Positions 25,715-34,232 of a DNA stretch of 64,000 nucleotides are shown in pieces. Origin of the DNA: Bacteroidales bacterium M3 (GTDB lineage Bacteria > Bacteroidota > Bacteroidia > Bacteroidales > Muribaculaceae). The DNA is taken from the NCBI GenBank assembly GCA_001689445.1, contig LUJN01000012.1:62001-126000 (forward strand), in the 5' to 3' direction. Made by a program: the position numbers and the translations under genes. The notes below the pieces were generated by a model. It worked only from the letters and a program-made list of their open reading frames with translations. It was not told the origin of the DNA and ran no database searches. Numbering within the stretch: position 1 is the stretch's first letter; each line of letters starts with the position of its first letter.

Positions 25715-26773
25715 ATGAAAACGAGACTTATAGTCCTTGCTCTGGCGGCATTGTCGCTATGCGGACAGATTACGGCAAAAGAAAAGAATGAAAACGATAT
25801 GGAAAATCTGAAACTTACACAGGTGTGGGACAAAAAATTCCCGCAGAATGACAAGGTGGACCACCGCAAGGTCACGTTCACCAACCGATTCGGCATAACA
25901 CTTGCCGCCGACCTTTATGAGCCAAAAGAGAGCAGTGATAAGATGGCGGCTATCGCAGTTGCCGGACCTTTCGGTGCTGTCAAGGAGCAGGTGTCGGGAC
26001 GTTATGCGCAGGAAATGGCGGCACGCGGATTTGTGACACTCGCTTTCGACCCTTCGTTTACCGGAGAAAGCGGCGGGGAGCCGCGCAACACGGCTTCGCC
26101 TGACATCAACACCGATGATTTCTCGGCTGCGATAGACTACCTGACTACATTGCCGGAAGTTGATGCCGACCGTATCGGCGTTATAGGGATATGCGGATGG
26201 GGAGGCATGGCCATCAATGTAGCAGCCATCGACACCCGTATCAAGGCCACCGTCACCTCCACCATGTATAACATGAGCGAGCAGATGCACAACGGTTACC
26301 AGTTCTCCCCCGTGTCGGCAGCGGAACTCTACAGGACAAAAACGGCGCTTAATGCTCAACGTTCTATGGACGCAAGGAACGGCAAACCCGAATATGTCGG
26401 AGGATTCCCGAAAGAACGCCCTGCTGACGCTCCACAGTTCATTCTCGACTACTGGGACTTCTATATGTCGCCTGAACGTGGCTATATCGACCGTGCACCC
26501 GCCTGCTCCACCGGCTGGACAAAGACAACCCCGCTGGCATTCATCAACACCCCAATCGACACGTTTGCGGGAGAGATTGAGACACCGGTGCTTCTTATTC
26601 ACGGAGAAAAGGCCCATTCCCGCTACTTCAGCGAGGAGGTGTTTGTAAGACTAAAAGGCGACAACAAGCAGCTCATGATCGTTCCGGGAGCAAACCATAC
26701 CGACCTCTACGACAATCCGGCGAAAATTCCCTACAACGAAATCGCGACATTCTTCAACAATAACCTGAAGTAA
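25715..26773 (+). CDS. Exported dienelactone-hydrolase-like alpha/beta hydrolase
   Basis: A 352-residue protein with a signal peptide (residues 1 to about 22, ending ITAKE) and an alpha/beta-hydrolase fold. The nucleophile elbow reads GICGWGG, so the nucleophile is a cysteine as in dienelactone hydrolase rather than the usual serine. HGEKAHSRYFSEE and the catalytic His in PGANHTDLYD follow, as in the YcjY-like branch. The periplasmic location is inferred. Substrate unknown. It is divergent from an AraC regulator and ends before a bidirectional terminator. Confidence 0.85.
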   Translation: MKTRLIVLALAALSLCGQITAKEKNENDMENLKLTQVWDKKFPQNDKVDHRKVTFTNRFGITLAADLYEPKESSDKMAAIAVAGPFGAVKEQVSGRYAQEMAARGFVTLAFDPSFTGESGGEPRNTASPDINTDDFSAAIDYLTTLPEVDADRIGVIGICGWGGMAINVAAIDTRIKATVTSTMYNMSEQMHNGYQFSPVSAAELYRTKTALNAQRSMDARNGKPEYVGGFPKERPADAPQFILDYWDFYMSPERGYIDRAPACSTGWTKTTPLAFINTPIDTFAGEIETPVLLIHGEKAHSRYFSEEVFVRLKGDNKQLMIVPGANHTDLYDNPAKIPYNEIATFFNNNLK

Positions 26774-26810
26774 GGTTTTTATTTCCATTTAGATTGGCGA
26801 CGACAAAAAA

Positions 26811-26842
26811 AAGCCGGCAAGTCACACGTGACATGCCGGCTT
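26811..26842. terminator. Bidirectional terminator between convergent genes
   Basis: AAGCCGGCA and TGCCGGCTT enclose an inner GTCAC/GTGAC stem. Preceded by eight A's and followed by TAGTTTATT, it fits both the hydrolase gene and the convergent ABC permease gene. Confidence 0.8.
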
Positions 26843-26863
26843 AGTTTATTATAGGGGCTGCGC

Positions 26864-28174
26864 CTATTTTATCCAACGGATTATCTCGCCGAGAGAGCGT
26901 TTCTGCCCATAGAGCAGGATACCCTTGCGGTAGATGCGCGACGAGAGGTAGATGCAGCCGATAGCCGAGCCATACAGCACCACGAGACTCAACAGCATCT
27001 GCCACAGAGGCACATTAAACGGCAGCCTTGTCATCATGACTATCGGCGAGGTGAAGGGGATTATGGAGCACCACACGGCCAACTGCCCGTCGGGATTGTC
27101 GATACATGCCATACCGGCATAGAGGGCAAACACCATTATTACCATAATGGGCATAGTAAATTGCGAGGCATCGCTCGCCTGGTCTACCGCCGAGCCAAAT
27201 CCGGCAAAAAGCGAGGCATACATCAGATACCCCCCTATGAAATAGAGGACGAAAAGCCCGAGTATCTGCGCATAATTGACCCCTGAAATCATTTCCCATA
27301 TCCGTCCCATCTCGTCAGGAGCCGTCGAAAGCGCGTCACTGCCTGCCAACGCGGCAGCCGCCTCGACACGCGGGGCAAAAATCGCGGTGCCGGCTACAAG
27401 CCCTATGCCGCCAAGCAACACCGCCCATATCGCTATCTGCGTAAGCCCCACAAGACCGACTCCGATAATCTTCCCCAGCATCAGCTCAAAGGGCTTGCAA
27501 CTGCTTATGATGACCTCGACAATGCGGTTGCCCTTCTCCTCGACTACATTATTTATTATCATCGCGCCATACATCAGCACAAACATATAGATGACAAATG
27601 ACAATATGACGCCGATAATCACCGACAGTTCGGTCGAGGAGATGGTCTCGTTGCCGTCCTCTCCCCACTTTATGCTCTTGACATCGACATCTACCTCACA
27701 CTCCTTTATTATATCGGCGAGCCCGTCGACCCCGTAGGCGTCAATCTTGGCTTCAGACAAGGATTTGTCAAGACCCGCCTTTATCTGGTTGATGAGCGAC
27801 ATGCTGACAGCCTCCTCCGAGTAGACAGTCACGCTCTTTGAGTCGAGCACATCCCGTGGGATGATGACGATGGCATAGAGTAACCCGTCGGCATCGCGAT
27901 AGTATTCATGGGCCCGGGCAGACTGCGTGCCATCGAGCAGGGCAATCTCAAATTCGCCGCTGTCCTCGATGGAGCGCCCGAATATGCCTGTCTCATCGAC
28001 AACGGCGACCTTCTTTGCCTCATCGCTCCCGTTGTAGCGCGACAACAGTATGGGCACACAGCCGATGGCAACCACCAGCACGGGCATCAACAATGTCATA
28101 ATGATGAATGACTTCTTAGCCACCATCGAGAGGTATTCCCTCTTGATTATAAGGGATAATCTTCCGTAATTCAT
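26864..28174 (-). CDS. ABC-2 type exporter permease, NatB-like
   Basis: The 436-residue permease has one N-terminal membrane helix, a large extracytoplasmic domain (about 45-175) and a cluster of five or six C-terminal helices, with VVEEKGNRIVEVIISSCKPFELMLGKIIGVG, typical of NatB/ABC-2 exporters. It starts inside the stop of the ATPase gene (four-base overlap), so the two form one exporter. The substrate is unknown; NatAB-type systems export sodium or drugs. Confidence 0.88.
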   Translation of the reverse strand: MNYGRLSLIIKREYLSMVAKKSFIIMTLLMPVLVVAIGCVPILLSRYNGSDEAKKVAVVDETGIFGRSIEDSGEFEIALLDGTQSARAHEYYRDADGLLYAIVIIPRDVLDSKSVTVYSEEAVSMSLINQIKAGLDKSLSEAKIDAYGVDGLADIIKECEVDVDVKSIKWGEDGNETISSTELSVIIGVILSFVIYMFVLMYGAMIINNVVEEKGNRIVEVIISSCKPFELMLGKIIGVGLVGLTQIAIWAVLLGGIGLVAGTAIFAPRVEAAAALAGSDALSTAPDEMGRIWEMISGVNYAQILGLFVLYFIGGYLMYASLFAGFGSAVDQASDASQFTMPIMVIMVFALYAGMACIDNPDGQLAVWCSIIPFTSPIVMMTRLPFNVPLWQMLLSLVVLYGSAIGCIYLSSRIYRKGILLYGQKRSLGEIIRWIK

Positions 28175-29094
28175 TTTTGGTCTTCAGTTTCGGTCACTGT
28201 ATCTATAAATATCTCGTGCATCGACGGCAGTATCTCGTCAAATGCCCTCAGGTCATACTTACCGTTTATATGGGATATCACATCCCTTGCGGTCACACCG
28301 TCGGCAAATTTCACCACAGCGTCCGAGCAACCACCGCGAGCTGCCCCGGTGCTGACGACGGAAAACAGGTTTTCACTGGCAATGGCATCCGACCCGGCCA
28401 CCGTAACACGGTAAAGATTTTTCTTATATCGTTGCCTCACCTCGTCAACACGGCCCTGCAACACCGCCCTACCCTTGTTGATTAGGGTGATGGATTCGCA
28501 TATCTCCTCCACCGACGCCATGTTGTGGGTAGAGAAAAGGATTGTCGTGCCCTCCTTGCCCAAGGCCAGTATCTCATGCTTCATCTGCTCGGTATTTACC
28601 GGGTCAAAGCCCGAAAACGGCTCGTCAAATATCAATATCTCAGGACGATGTATGACGGTGGAGATAAACTGCACTTTCTGGGCCATACCCTTGGACAGTG
28701 CCTCAATCTTCTTGTTGCGCCACTCCGTAAGCCCGAGACGCCCCAGCCAACGCTCCATTTCAGCGACGGCATCGGCACGCTTCATGCCCTTCAGCCGGCC
28801 AAGGTAGACGATATGCTCGCCGACTTTCATCTTTTTGTACAGGCCGCGTTCTTCGGGGAGATACCCTATACGGGCTATATCAGCGGGAACAAGCCGGCGA
28901 CCGTCGATAGTCACCTCCCCGCTGTCGGGAGCCGTAATCTGGTTGAGAATCCTTATAAGGGAGGTCTTTCCCGCTCCATTGGGGCCGAGAAGACCGTAGA
29001 CAATCCCCCGCTCCACCCCGAGGCTCACGTGGTCAAGGGCACGATGTCCCGTGTAGTCCTTCACCACGTCGTTAACTTCGATAAAATTCATCAT
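28171..29094 (-). CDS. ABC exporter ATP-binding subunit, NatA-like
   Basis: A roughly 307-residue ATPase with Walker A GPNGAGKTS, the Q-loop YLPEERGLYKKM, a signature region LSKGMAQKVQF (in place of LSGGQ), Walker B ILIFDEPFSGFDP and an H-loop STHN. The C-terminal extension (about 215-307) is typical of the NatA/DRA group. Starts at 29091, 29094 or 29103 are possible. The -7 element at 29109-29116 would start transcription near 29102, so 29094 or 29091 is favoured. Confidence 0.9.
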   Translation of the reverse strand: MMNFIEVNDVVKDYTGHRALDHVSLGVERGIVYGLLGPNGAGKTSLIRILNQITAPDSGEVTIDGRRLVPADIARIGYLPEERGLYKKMKVGEHIVYLGRLKGMKRADAVAEMERWLGRLGLTEWRNKKIEALSKGMAQKVQFISTVIHRPEILIFDEPFSGFDPVNTEQMKHEILALGKEGTTILFSTHNMASVEEICESITLINKGRAVLQGRVDEVRQRYKKNLYRVTVAGSDAIASENLFSVVSTGAARGGCSDAVVKFADGVTARDVISHINGKYDLRAFDEILPSMHEIFIDTVTETEDQK

Positions 29095-29108
29095 TGTTTG
29101 CATTTATG

Positions 29109-29116
29109 CAAAGTTA
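29109..29116 (-). promoter_or_regulatory. -7 promoter element for the ABC exporter genes
   Basis: On the minus strand this reads TAACTTTG. The predicted transcription start lies just ahead of the ATGs at 29094 and 29091. Confidence 0.5.
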
Positions 29117-29121
29117 CAACA

Positions 29122-29137
29122 TAATTTTGTAATTTTG
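29122..29137 (+). promoter_or_regulatory. Tandem -7 elements before the chromate transporter genes
   Basis: TAATTTTG occurs twice in direct succession (29122-29129 and 29130-29137), divergent from the exporter promoter. Either could drive the chrA pair and folC. Confidence 0.5.
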
Positions 29138-29152
29138 TCCTCCAATAAATGC

Positions 29153-29758
29153 ATGATAAAAATGAGTAATCTCAACTTGCAGTTGTTCACGACATTTTTC
29201 AAAATCGGGGCATTCACCTTTGGCGGAGGCTGGGCGATGATCTCGATAATCGAAAAGGAGATTGTCGACAAACACCGGTGGATTTCACGTGAGGAATTTC
29301 TCGACCTGCTCGCCGTGGCACAGTCTCTCCCAGGCATACTCGCGGTAAACATCTCGGTCGCTGTCGGCGACAAGCTGCGCAAGACCCGTGGCAGCATATG
29401 CGCGGCACTCGGCACAATCCTCCCATCTTTCCTCATAATATTGCTCATAGCCATCTTCCTCACCCCCGACCTGATAAAGAACAACCCCGTCGTAAGCCGA
29501 ATATTCATGGGTATACGCCCTGCCGTGGTGGCACTCATCATAGCCCCGGTAATCTCCTCGGCCCGTGCCGCAAAAATCTCGTGGAAGACAGCCGTCATCC
29601 CGGTCGCTACAGCGTTGCTCATATGGTCAAAGTGGCCTGTGATATCCAACCCAATCCTGTTTATCATCATCGGCGGCGTTGGAGGCTACCTGTGGTACAG
29701 CCGGCATAACAGGATGATGCGCGATGCCATAAAGGAAAGGAAGGAGGCAAAAAAATGA
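29153..29758 (+). CDS. Chromate transporter family protein, first half
   Basis: A 201-residue membrane protein of the short-chain chromate ion transporter family: TFFKIGAFTFGGGWAMISIIEKEIV at the start and SLPGILAVNISVAVG in the second helix pair. It is followed, with a four-base overlap, by a second protein of the same family; in this arrangement the two halves together match one long ChrA. The substrate need not be chromate. ATGs at 29153 and 29162 are both possible; TTG 29135 is unlikely because it lies inside the promoter. Confidence 0.9.
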   Translation: MIKMSNLNLQLFTTFFKIGAFTFGGGWAMISIIEKEIVDKHRWISREEFLDLLAVAQSLPGILAVNISVAVGDKLRKTRGSICAALGTILPSFLIILLIAIFLTPDLIKNNPVVSRIFMGIRPAVVALIIAPVISSARAAKISWKTAVIPVATALLIWSKWPVISNPILFIIIGGVGGYLWYSRHNRMMRDAIKERKEAKK

Positions 29759-30327
29759 TATACCTCAAACTCATATGGGCCTACCTTAAAATCGGACTCT
29801 TCGGCTTCGGCGGCGGATATGCGATGCTTGCGCTCATCGAGCGCGAGATTGTCAATCCCGGATGGATTTCCGAACAGATGTTCACCGACATAGTGGCCAT
29901 CTCGCAGATGACCCCCGGCCCAATCGGCATAAACTCCGCAACATATATAGGCTATGTGGCTCCCGCTATAGCCGACCCCTTGCGCCTGTCCCATCCGCTG
30001 TGGGGCATACTCGGCTCCATCATCTGCACGTGCGTCGTAGTGATACCATCGTTCCTGCTCGTGGCCTACACGAGCCACTTCATACAGCGTCACCGCGACA
30101 GTGCGATTGTCAAGGGGGTGTTTGCCGGGTTACGCCCTGTGGTGGTCGGACTTATCGCGTCGGCGGCACTGCTGCTGATGAACGGTGATAACTTCGGCAC
30201 TGACACCTACCACGTGATAGCGAGCATCGCGATATGCATCGCATCTTTCTGCACCGTATTTTTCACCAAGATACACCCCATTCTCGTAATAGTGCTTGCG
30301 GGCGTGGCTGGACTTTTCATCTTCTGA
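29755..30327 (+). CDS. Chromate transporter family protein, second half
   Basis: A 190-residue protein with the same repeat hallmarks as its neighbour (LKIGLFGFGGGYAMLALIEREIV, QMTPGPIGINSATYIG) and about six membrane helices. The ATG overlaps the previous stop, so the pair is translationally coupled and probably forms a heterodimer. folC follows after five bases. Confidence 0.9.
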   Translation: MIYLKLIWAYLKIGLFGFGGGYAMLALIEREIVNPGWISEQMFTDIVAISQMTPGPIGINSATYIGYVAPAIADPLRLSHPLWGILGSIICTCVVVIPSFLLVAYTSHFIQRHRDSAIVKGVFAGLRPVVVGLIASAALLLMNGDNFGTDTYHVIASIAICIASFCTVFFTKIHPILVIVLAGVAGLFIF

Positions 30328-30332
30328 CTACA

Positions 30333-31628
30333 ATGAACGACTATCAATCGGCTCTCGATTTCCTATACACGCAGCTTCCCATGTTCCAGCGTGCGGGAGC
30401 ACCGGCCTACAAGCCGGGGCTTGATACATCCCGTGCCCTCGACAAGGCTTTCGACTATCCCCATCGCGCCTACAAGACCATCCATGTCGCAGGCACAAAC
30501 GGCAAGGGGAGCACTTCCCACACCCTTGCGGCTGTCCTCCAGTCGGCAGGCTACCGCACGGGACTTTACACCTCCCCCCATCTTGTGGACTTCCGTGAAC
30601 GTATGCGCGTCAACGGGAAGATGATATCCGAGGAGGAGGTCGTGGATTTCGTCAGCCGCTACCGGGCCATGTGTCTCGACCTCCACCCATCCTTCTTTGA
30701 GCTGACAATGATGATGGCATTTGATTTCTTCGCCCGTGAAAATGTCGATATAGCCATAATAGAGGTGGGACTCGGAGGGCGACTCGACAGCACAAACATC
30801 ATAACGCCCGAGATATGCGTCATCACCAATATCTCATACGACCACACGGCGTTTCTCGGCGATACACTCCCGATGATAGCGACGGAGAAAGCGGGCATCA
30901 TAAAACCGCATATCCCTGTGGTTATAGGCGAGGCAACGGGAGAGGTGAAACAGGTATTTATCGACACTGCCGCCCGCGAGAATGCCCCGATAATATTCGC
31001 GCCACAAGACCTTACAGTCTCGCCGGAGTCGCGGGACGGCATCATGGGGCACATGTATGCCAATACACCGTTCGGCCCTATATGGGGAGAGCTTGCAGGC
31101 GATTACCAGACCGCCAACGCGAGCACCATATTAACCACCCTTGGAGAAATGAGGCGGCGTGGCATAGCTACGTTCAGCGACGCGGATGTCGCAAGCGGCT
31201 TCGCTGCCGTCTCGTCATCGACCGGACTACTCGGGCGGTGGATGAAAGTAGACGACCGTCCGCTCACCATCTGCGACACAGGCCACAATATCGGCGGCTG
31301 GCAGTATCTTTCCCGGCAGATAGCCGCACAACCGGGGCGCAAGCATATGGTCATCGGATTTGTCAACGACAAGGATATAGACCATATCCTTGACCTTATG
31401 CCACAGGACGCCCGATACTATTTCACACGCGCGCAAATACCGCGTGCACTCCACGCAGATGCGCTCGCCGCAACTGCAAAAGAAAAAGGTCTCCACGGGG
31501 AGACCTTTGATGACGTGCCGGCAGCCTATGAGACGGCAAAAAGGGATGCCGATGCCGGGGACACGATATTTGTCGGAGGAAGCACCTTTGTCGTAGCCGA
31601 TTTTCTCGCCTACATAAGAAGTATTTAG
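30333..31628 (+). CDS. folC: Folylpolyglutamate/dihydrofolate synthase
   Basis: FolC adds glutamate to dihydropteroate and to folates. The 431-residue Mur-ligase-like enzyme has the P-loop HVAGTNGKGSTSH, LYTSPHLVDFRERM, VGLGGRLDSTN, and a C-terminal domain with DTGHNIGGWQYL. ATG 30333 gives the usual N-terminus (MNDYQSALDFLY); a longer frame runs back into the transporter gene. It converges on ridA and overlaps it by four bases. folK is also in this window, at 51 kb. Confidence 0.95.
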   Translation: MNDYQSALDFLYTQLPMFQRAGAPAYKPGLDTSRALDKAFDYPHRAYKTIHVAGTNGKGSTSHTLAAVLQSAGYRTGLYTSPHLVDFRERMRVNGKMISEEEVVDFVSRYRAMCLDLHPSFFELTMMMAFDFFARENVDIAIIEVGLGGRLDSTNIITPEICVITNISYDHTAFLGDTLPMIATEKAGIIKPHIPVVIGEATGEVKQVFIDTAARENAPIIFAPQDLTVSPESRDGIMGHMYANTPFGPIWGELAGDYQTANASTILTTLGEMRRRGIATFSDADVASGFAAVSSSTGLLGRWMKVDDRPLTICDTGHNIGGWQYLSRQIAAQPGRKHMVIGFVNDKDIDHILDLMPQDARYYFTRAQIPRALHADALAATAKEKGLHGETFDDVPAAYETAKRDADAGDTIFVGGSTFVVADFLAYIRSI

Positions 31629-32002
31629 CCGCGTACGGCAATCACCTCTATTTCAACAAGCGCCTGCTTGGGCAACTCCTTGACTGCAACGGCCGAGCGT
31701 GCCGGGAACGGTTCTGAGAATGCCTCGGCATACACCTCGTTCATAGCCCCAAAAAGACTCATGTCGGCGAGGAATACGGTAGTCTTCACCACGTTGTCGA
31801 GCGTAAGCCCTGCCTCGGCGAGTATCGCTTTGACATTTGCCAAAGATTGCGCCGTCTGCGCCTTTATATCACCGGCCATCTTGCCTGTCGCGGGGTCAAT
31901 GGGTATCTGCCCGGAAGCGTATACCATGTTACCCAAATCAATAGCCTGGCTGTAAGGCCCGATAGCTCCGGGAGCAGCAGTTGTAGAAATTACTTTTTTC
32001 AT
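31625..32002 (-). CDS. ridA: RidA family enamine/imine deaminase
   Basis: RidA hydrolyses reactive 2-aminoacrylate and similar imines made by PLP enzymes. The 125-residue protein has AAPGAIGPYSQAIDLGNMVYASGQIPIDP and, near the end, ARSAVAVKELPKQALVEIEVIA, with the substrate-binding Arg in PARSAV. The ATG at 32002 (MKKVIST) is chosen over one twelve bases upstream. It follows the YihY gene by 27 bases, on the same strand. Confidence 0.95.
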   Translation of the reverse strand: MKKVISTTAAPGAIGPYSQAIDLGNMVYASGQIPIDPATGKMAGDIKAQTAQSLANVKAILAEAGLTLDNVVKTTVFLADMSLFGAMNEVYAEAFSEPFPARSAVAVKELPKQALVEIEVIAVRG

Positions 32003-32029
32003 TTTGCATATCATATTAAAAGGTTAGCG

Positions 32030-33403
32030 TCAACGTGATACCGTGTCTTCAAACGGGAGGTCACCAAGCAATACCACATCGGCATGACGGTAGGCTTCCC
32101 GCAATATCTTGTCGCTCACGGCCATAAGCTGCGAAAAACGGCTGTCAAACTCTGGAATAAAGCCTGACGTGCCCCGATGGCCAAGCCTCCTCAACAATAA
32201 TCCGAGCGAAAAGTCGGACGGTGGTATGGCCGGCTGATATCCTATGCTGTCCTCGGTGAGGACCACCCGCGACAACAGCCCTACCTCGACCAACTCATCG
32301 AGCAACTCGGAGGTGAGTCGAGACGGTATATAGAAATATTTGGCAAAGTCAACTACAGTGACAGGCGACTCGTGACGCAGGAAATGCTTCACGACCGCCG
32401 TGGCGAGCACAACGGAAATCTTGCGCCGGTAATCGGAGGAAATCTTGTCGAGATTGTTGGAGAAATTAAACTGGAATATATTCTGCGAGGAGTAGCACAA
32501 CACCGCACCTGCAAGGCATATCATCCACGCAAGCTGCATCCATATCAGCAACAGCGGCAGGAATGCAAAGCTACCGTAAATGGCGTTATACTTGGAGACA
32601 TATACCTGACCCGTGACAAACAGCCATTGCAGCACCTGAAACCCGGTGCCGGCAAATATGCCGCTTATCAGCGCATTCTTGAATTTAACCTTGGCATTGG
32701 GTATAAGCTTGTAAGCCCCGGCAAAGAAAAACCAAGTGAGCACATACGGGGCAAAATCAAGCACCCATGTCAGCACCGGCGAGAGGGCCATCGGCAAAAG
32801 CCTCTGCAAGGCCGAGGACATGAATATCGTTATACCGCTGGCACATATCATCAGCACGGGCAATATGAGGAATATCGCCGTGTAGTCGGTCACCTTGCGC
32901 GCGAGGGTACGGCCACCCTTGACATCCCATATCACATTGAAGGCATTCTCCACATTGCCGAGAAGCGAAATCAATGTCCACAACAGCAACACGATGCCGA
33001 CCCCTACAAAGACCCCTTCGGAGGCCTGCGCAAGGTATGAATCGACAAAACTCAACGCCGCCTCTATGGCCTTGGACTGGGCAGGGAAATAGTTGAACAG
33101 CTGGTTCTGCAACAGATTCTGGAATCCGAAACCGCGTCCGATGGCAAAGAGCAATGCCATCGCCGGGACAATGGCAAGAAGGGTGTTGTAGGTGAGCGCG
33201 GCGGCACGGGTCTGCAGGTCGGCATTGAAAAACGACCTCACGGAGAGATTTAGTGTCTTCACTATATTCACCCTCCACGTGTTGCGGGTGTCAGACCACA
33301 CATCGGTGTAACAGTAGTTCCACAGCGCAAGCCCGCGCAGCCAAAGGGACTTCAGTCGAGAAGCAATAGAGGGTTTCTTAGGGCGGGAATCTTTATCTGA
33401 CAT
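32030..33403 (-). CDS. YihY/BrkB family inner membrane protein
   Basis: A 457-residue protein with about six membrane helices (40-320) carrying the family pattern LTYNTLLAIVPAMALLFAIGRGFG and the central AFLPLLLIWMQLAWMICLAGAVL. A soluble C-terminal domain follows, with a winged-helix look (FAKYFYIPSRLTSELLDELVEVGLL). The family was once called RNase BN but is not a nuclease; its function is unsettled. Start 33403 (MSDKDSRPKK) is preferred to 33430 because the -7 element at 33428-33435 overlaps the latter. Confidence 0.88.
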   Translation of the reverse strand: MSDKDSRPKKPSIASRLKSLWLRGLALWNYCYTDVWSDTRNTWRVNIVKTLNLSVRSFFNADLQTRAAALTYNTLLAIVPAMALLFAIGRGFGFQNLLQNQLFNYFPAQSKAIEAALSFVDSYLAQASEGVFVGVGIVLLLWTLISLLGNVENAFNVIWDVKGGRTLARKVTDYTAIFLILPVLMICASGITIFMSSALQRLLPMALSPVLTWVLDFAPYVLTWFFFAGAYKLIPNAKVKFKNALISGIFAGTGFQVLQWLFVTGQVYVSKYNAIYGSFAFLPLLLIWMQLAWMICLAGAVLCYSSQNIFQFNFSNNLDKISSDYRRKISVVLATAVVKHFLRHESPVTVVDFAKYFYIPSRLTSELLDELVEVGLLSRVVLTEDSIGYQPAIPPSDFSLGLLLRRLGHRGTSGFIPEFDSRFSQLMAVSDKILREAYRHADVVLLGDLPFEDTVSR

Positions 33404-33427
33404 AAGCCGAAAAGGATGTTTCAAATG

Positions 33428-33435
33428 CAAAGCTA
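33428..33435 (-). promoter_or_regulatory. -7 promoter element for yihY-ridA
   Basis: On the minus strand this reads TAGCTTTG (TAnnTTTG). It overlaps the first possible ATG at 33430, so it decides the start in favour of 33403. Confidence 0.55.
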
Positions 33436-33507
33436 ATGAGAATACTTGAATATTCCCATTATTTACCCAACAAACATATATGGAAGAAAGATTACTAAAG
33501 AAAGAAA

Positions 33508-33893
33508 AAGCAGTGGGACTGTAAGCCGGGTTATGTCGTGGCGGCCATATCCCGCCGAGGGGATGCGCCGGCCACGGCCTGTCATTTATCTACGACGCAT
33601 GTCGCCATACGCCTCAAGCAGCCTACCCCCCGGCAATGGACGGGCAGTCCTTAAATGCCGGTATACTTGGCCTTGCAACCCATAGGACGTGCGGCATGTG
33701 ATATTGCTGTCACACCCGGTGAGCTCTTACCTCGCCTTTTCACCCTTACTGTCCCACGAGGGAACAGCGGTTATTTTCTGTCACGCTACCCTACCGTCAC
33801 CGATAGCTTCCCGTTAGGAAGTATGGCGCCCTGTGTTGCCCGGACTTTCCTCTTGCCGGCAATCCGGCAAGCGACAAGCCGTCCCACTGCTTT
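33508..33893 (-). ncRNA. rnpB: RNase P RNA, bacterial class A
   Basis: The catalytic RNA that trims tRNA 5' ends. On the minus strand the ends form a perfect helix P1 (GCAGTGGGAC at the 5' end with GTCCCACTGC at the 3' end). Conserved segments appear in the right order: GAGGAAAGTCCGGGC near the 5' end, GGTGAAAAGGCGAGGTAAGA in the middle, then TGGGTTGCAAGGCC, TAGGCTGCTTGAGG and AACCCGGCTTACAG near the 3' end. Length about 386 bases. A -7 element lies just upstream. Confidence 0.95.
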
Positions 33894-33900
33894 ATACTCA

Positions 33901-33908
33901 CAAAGATA
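33901..33908 (-). promoter_or_regulatory. -7 promoter element for rnpB
   Basis: On the minus strand this reads TATCTTTG and lies eight bases ahead of the RNase P RNA 5' end, the expected distance from the transcription start. Confidence 0.7.
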
Positions 33909-34072
33909 GTCCAAAAAAAGATATTAGGCAATAACAATCGGCCACAAAAACATGTTCAATAACATAATTATTGAGTATTTTTAACAATCGCTCGTATCCC
34001 GCTTGTGGAGCGGGATGAACGCCATTTTACCATGTCTTAAAAATGTAAATGCGTGATTATAAGCCATGTCGA

Positions 34073-34104
34073 TTTTGCCATGTCGCCAAAAAGTCGTACC
34101 TTTG
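34073..34104 (+). promoter_or_regulatory. Complete Bacteroidota promoter for the leader and thioredoxin-like gene
   Basis: TTTTG at 34073-34077 and TACCTTTG at 34097-34104 are separated by 19 bases, the standard spacing of -33 and -7 elements. The predicted start near 34111 leaves a leader of about 120 bases. Confidence 0.75.
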
Positions 34105-34110
34105 CAGCGG

Positions 34111-34232
34111 TTTTACAACAAGACCGGCATCCAAAAGAGTTTGGAGCCATGCCGAAAATCGGCAAGGGACGCCCCCGCAGCATGGGCTATGTAGCGTCGG
34201 CCTCCCTGATGTATCAACTTCAACATTTTATA
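34111..34232 (+). promoter_or_regulatory. Structured 5' leader, candidate cis-regulatory RNA
   Basis: The leader can fold into a long stem in which CGGCAT (34125-34130) pairs with ATGCCG (34149-34154), extended by CCAAA with TTTGG around an AGAG loop. It can alternatively form GCCGA-AAA-TCGGC (34151-34163), which reuses the same ATGCCG bases, so the two are mutually exclusive. A further pairing joins GACGC (34168-34172) and GCGTC (34194-34198). Competing stems fit a riboswitch or attenuator; the reading frame also stays open through it, so a protein-coding explanation is not excluded. Confidence 0.5.

Noticed and set aside
34053..34232. 60-codon N-terminal extension of the thioredoxin-like gene
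   Set aside because: It would start upstream of the promoter at 34073-34104 and place the signal peptide inside the protein; the region is better read as an untranslated structured leader.
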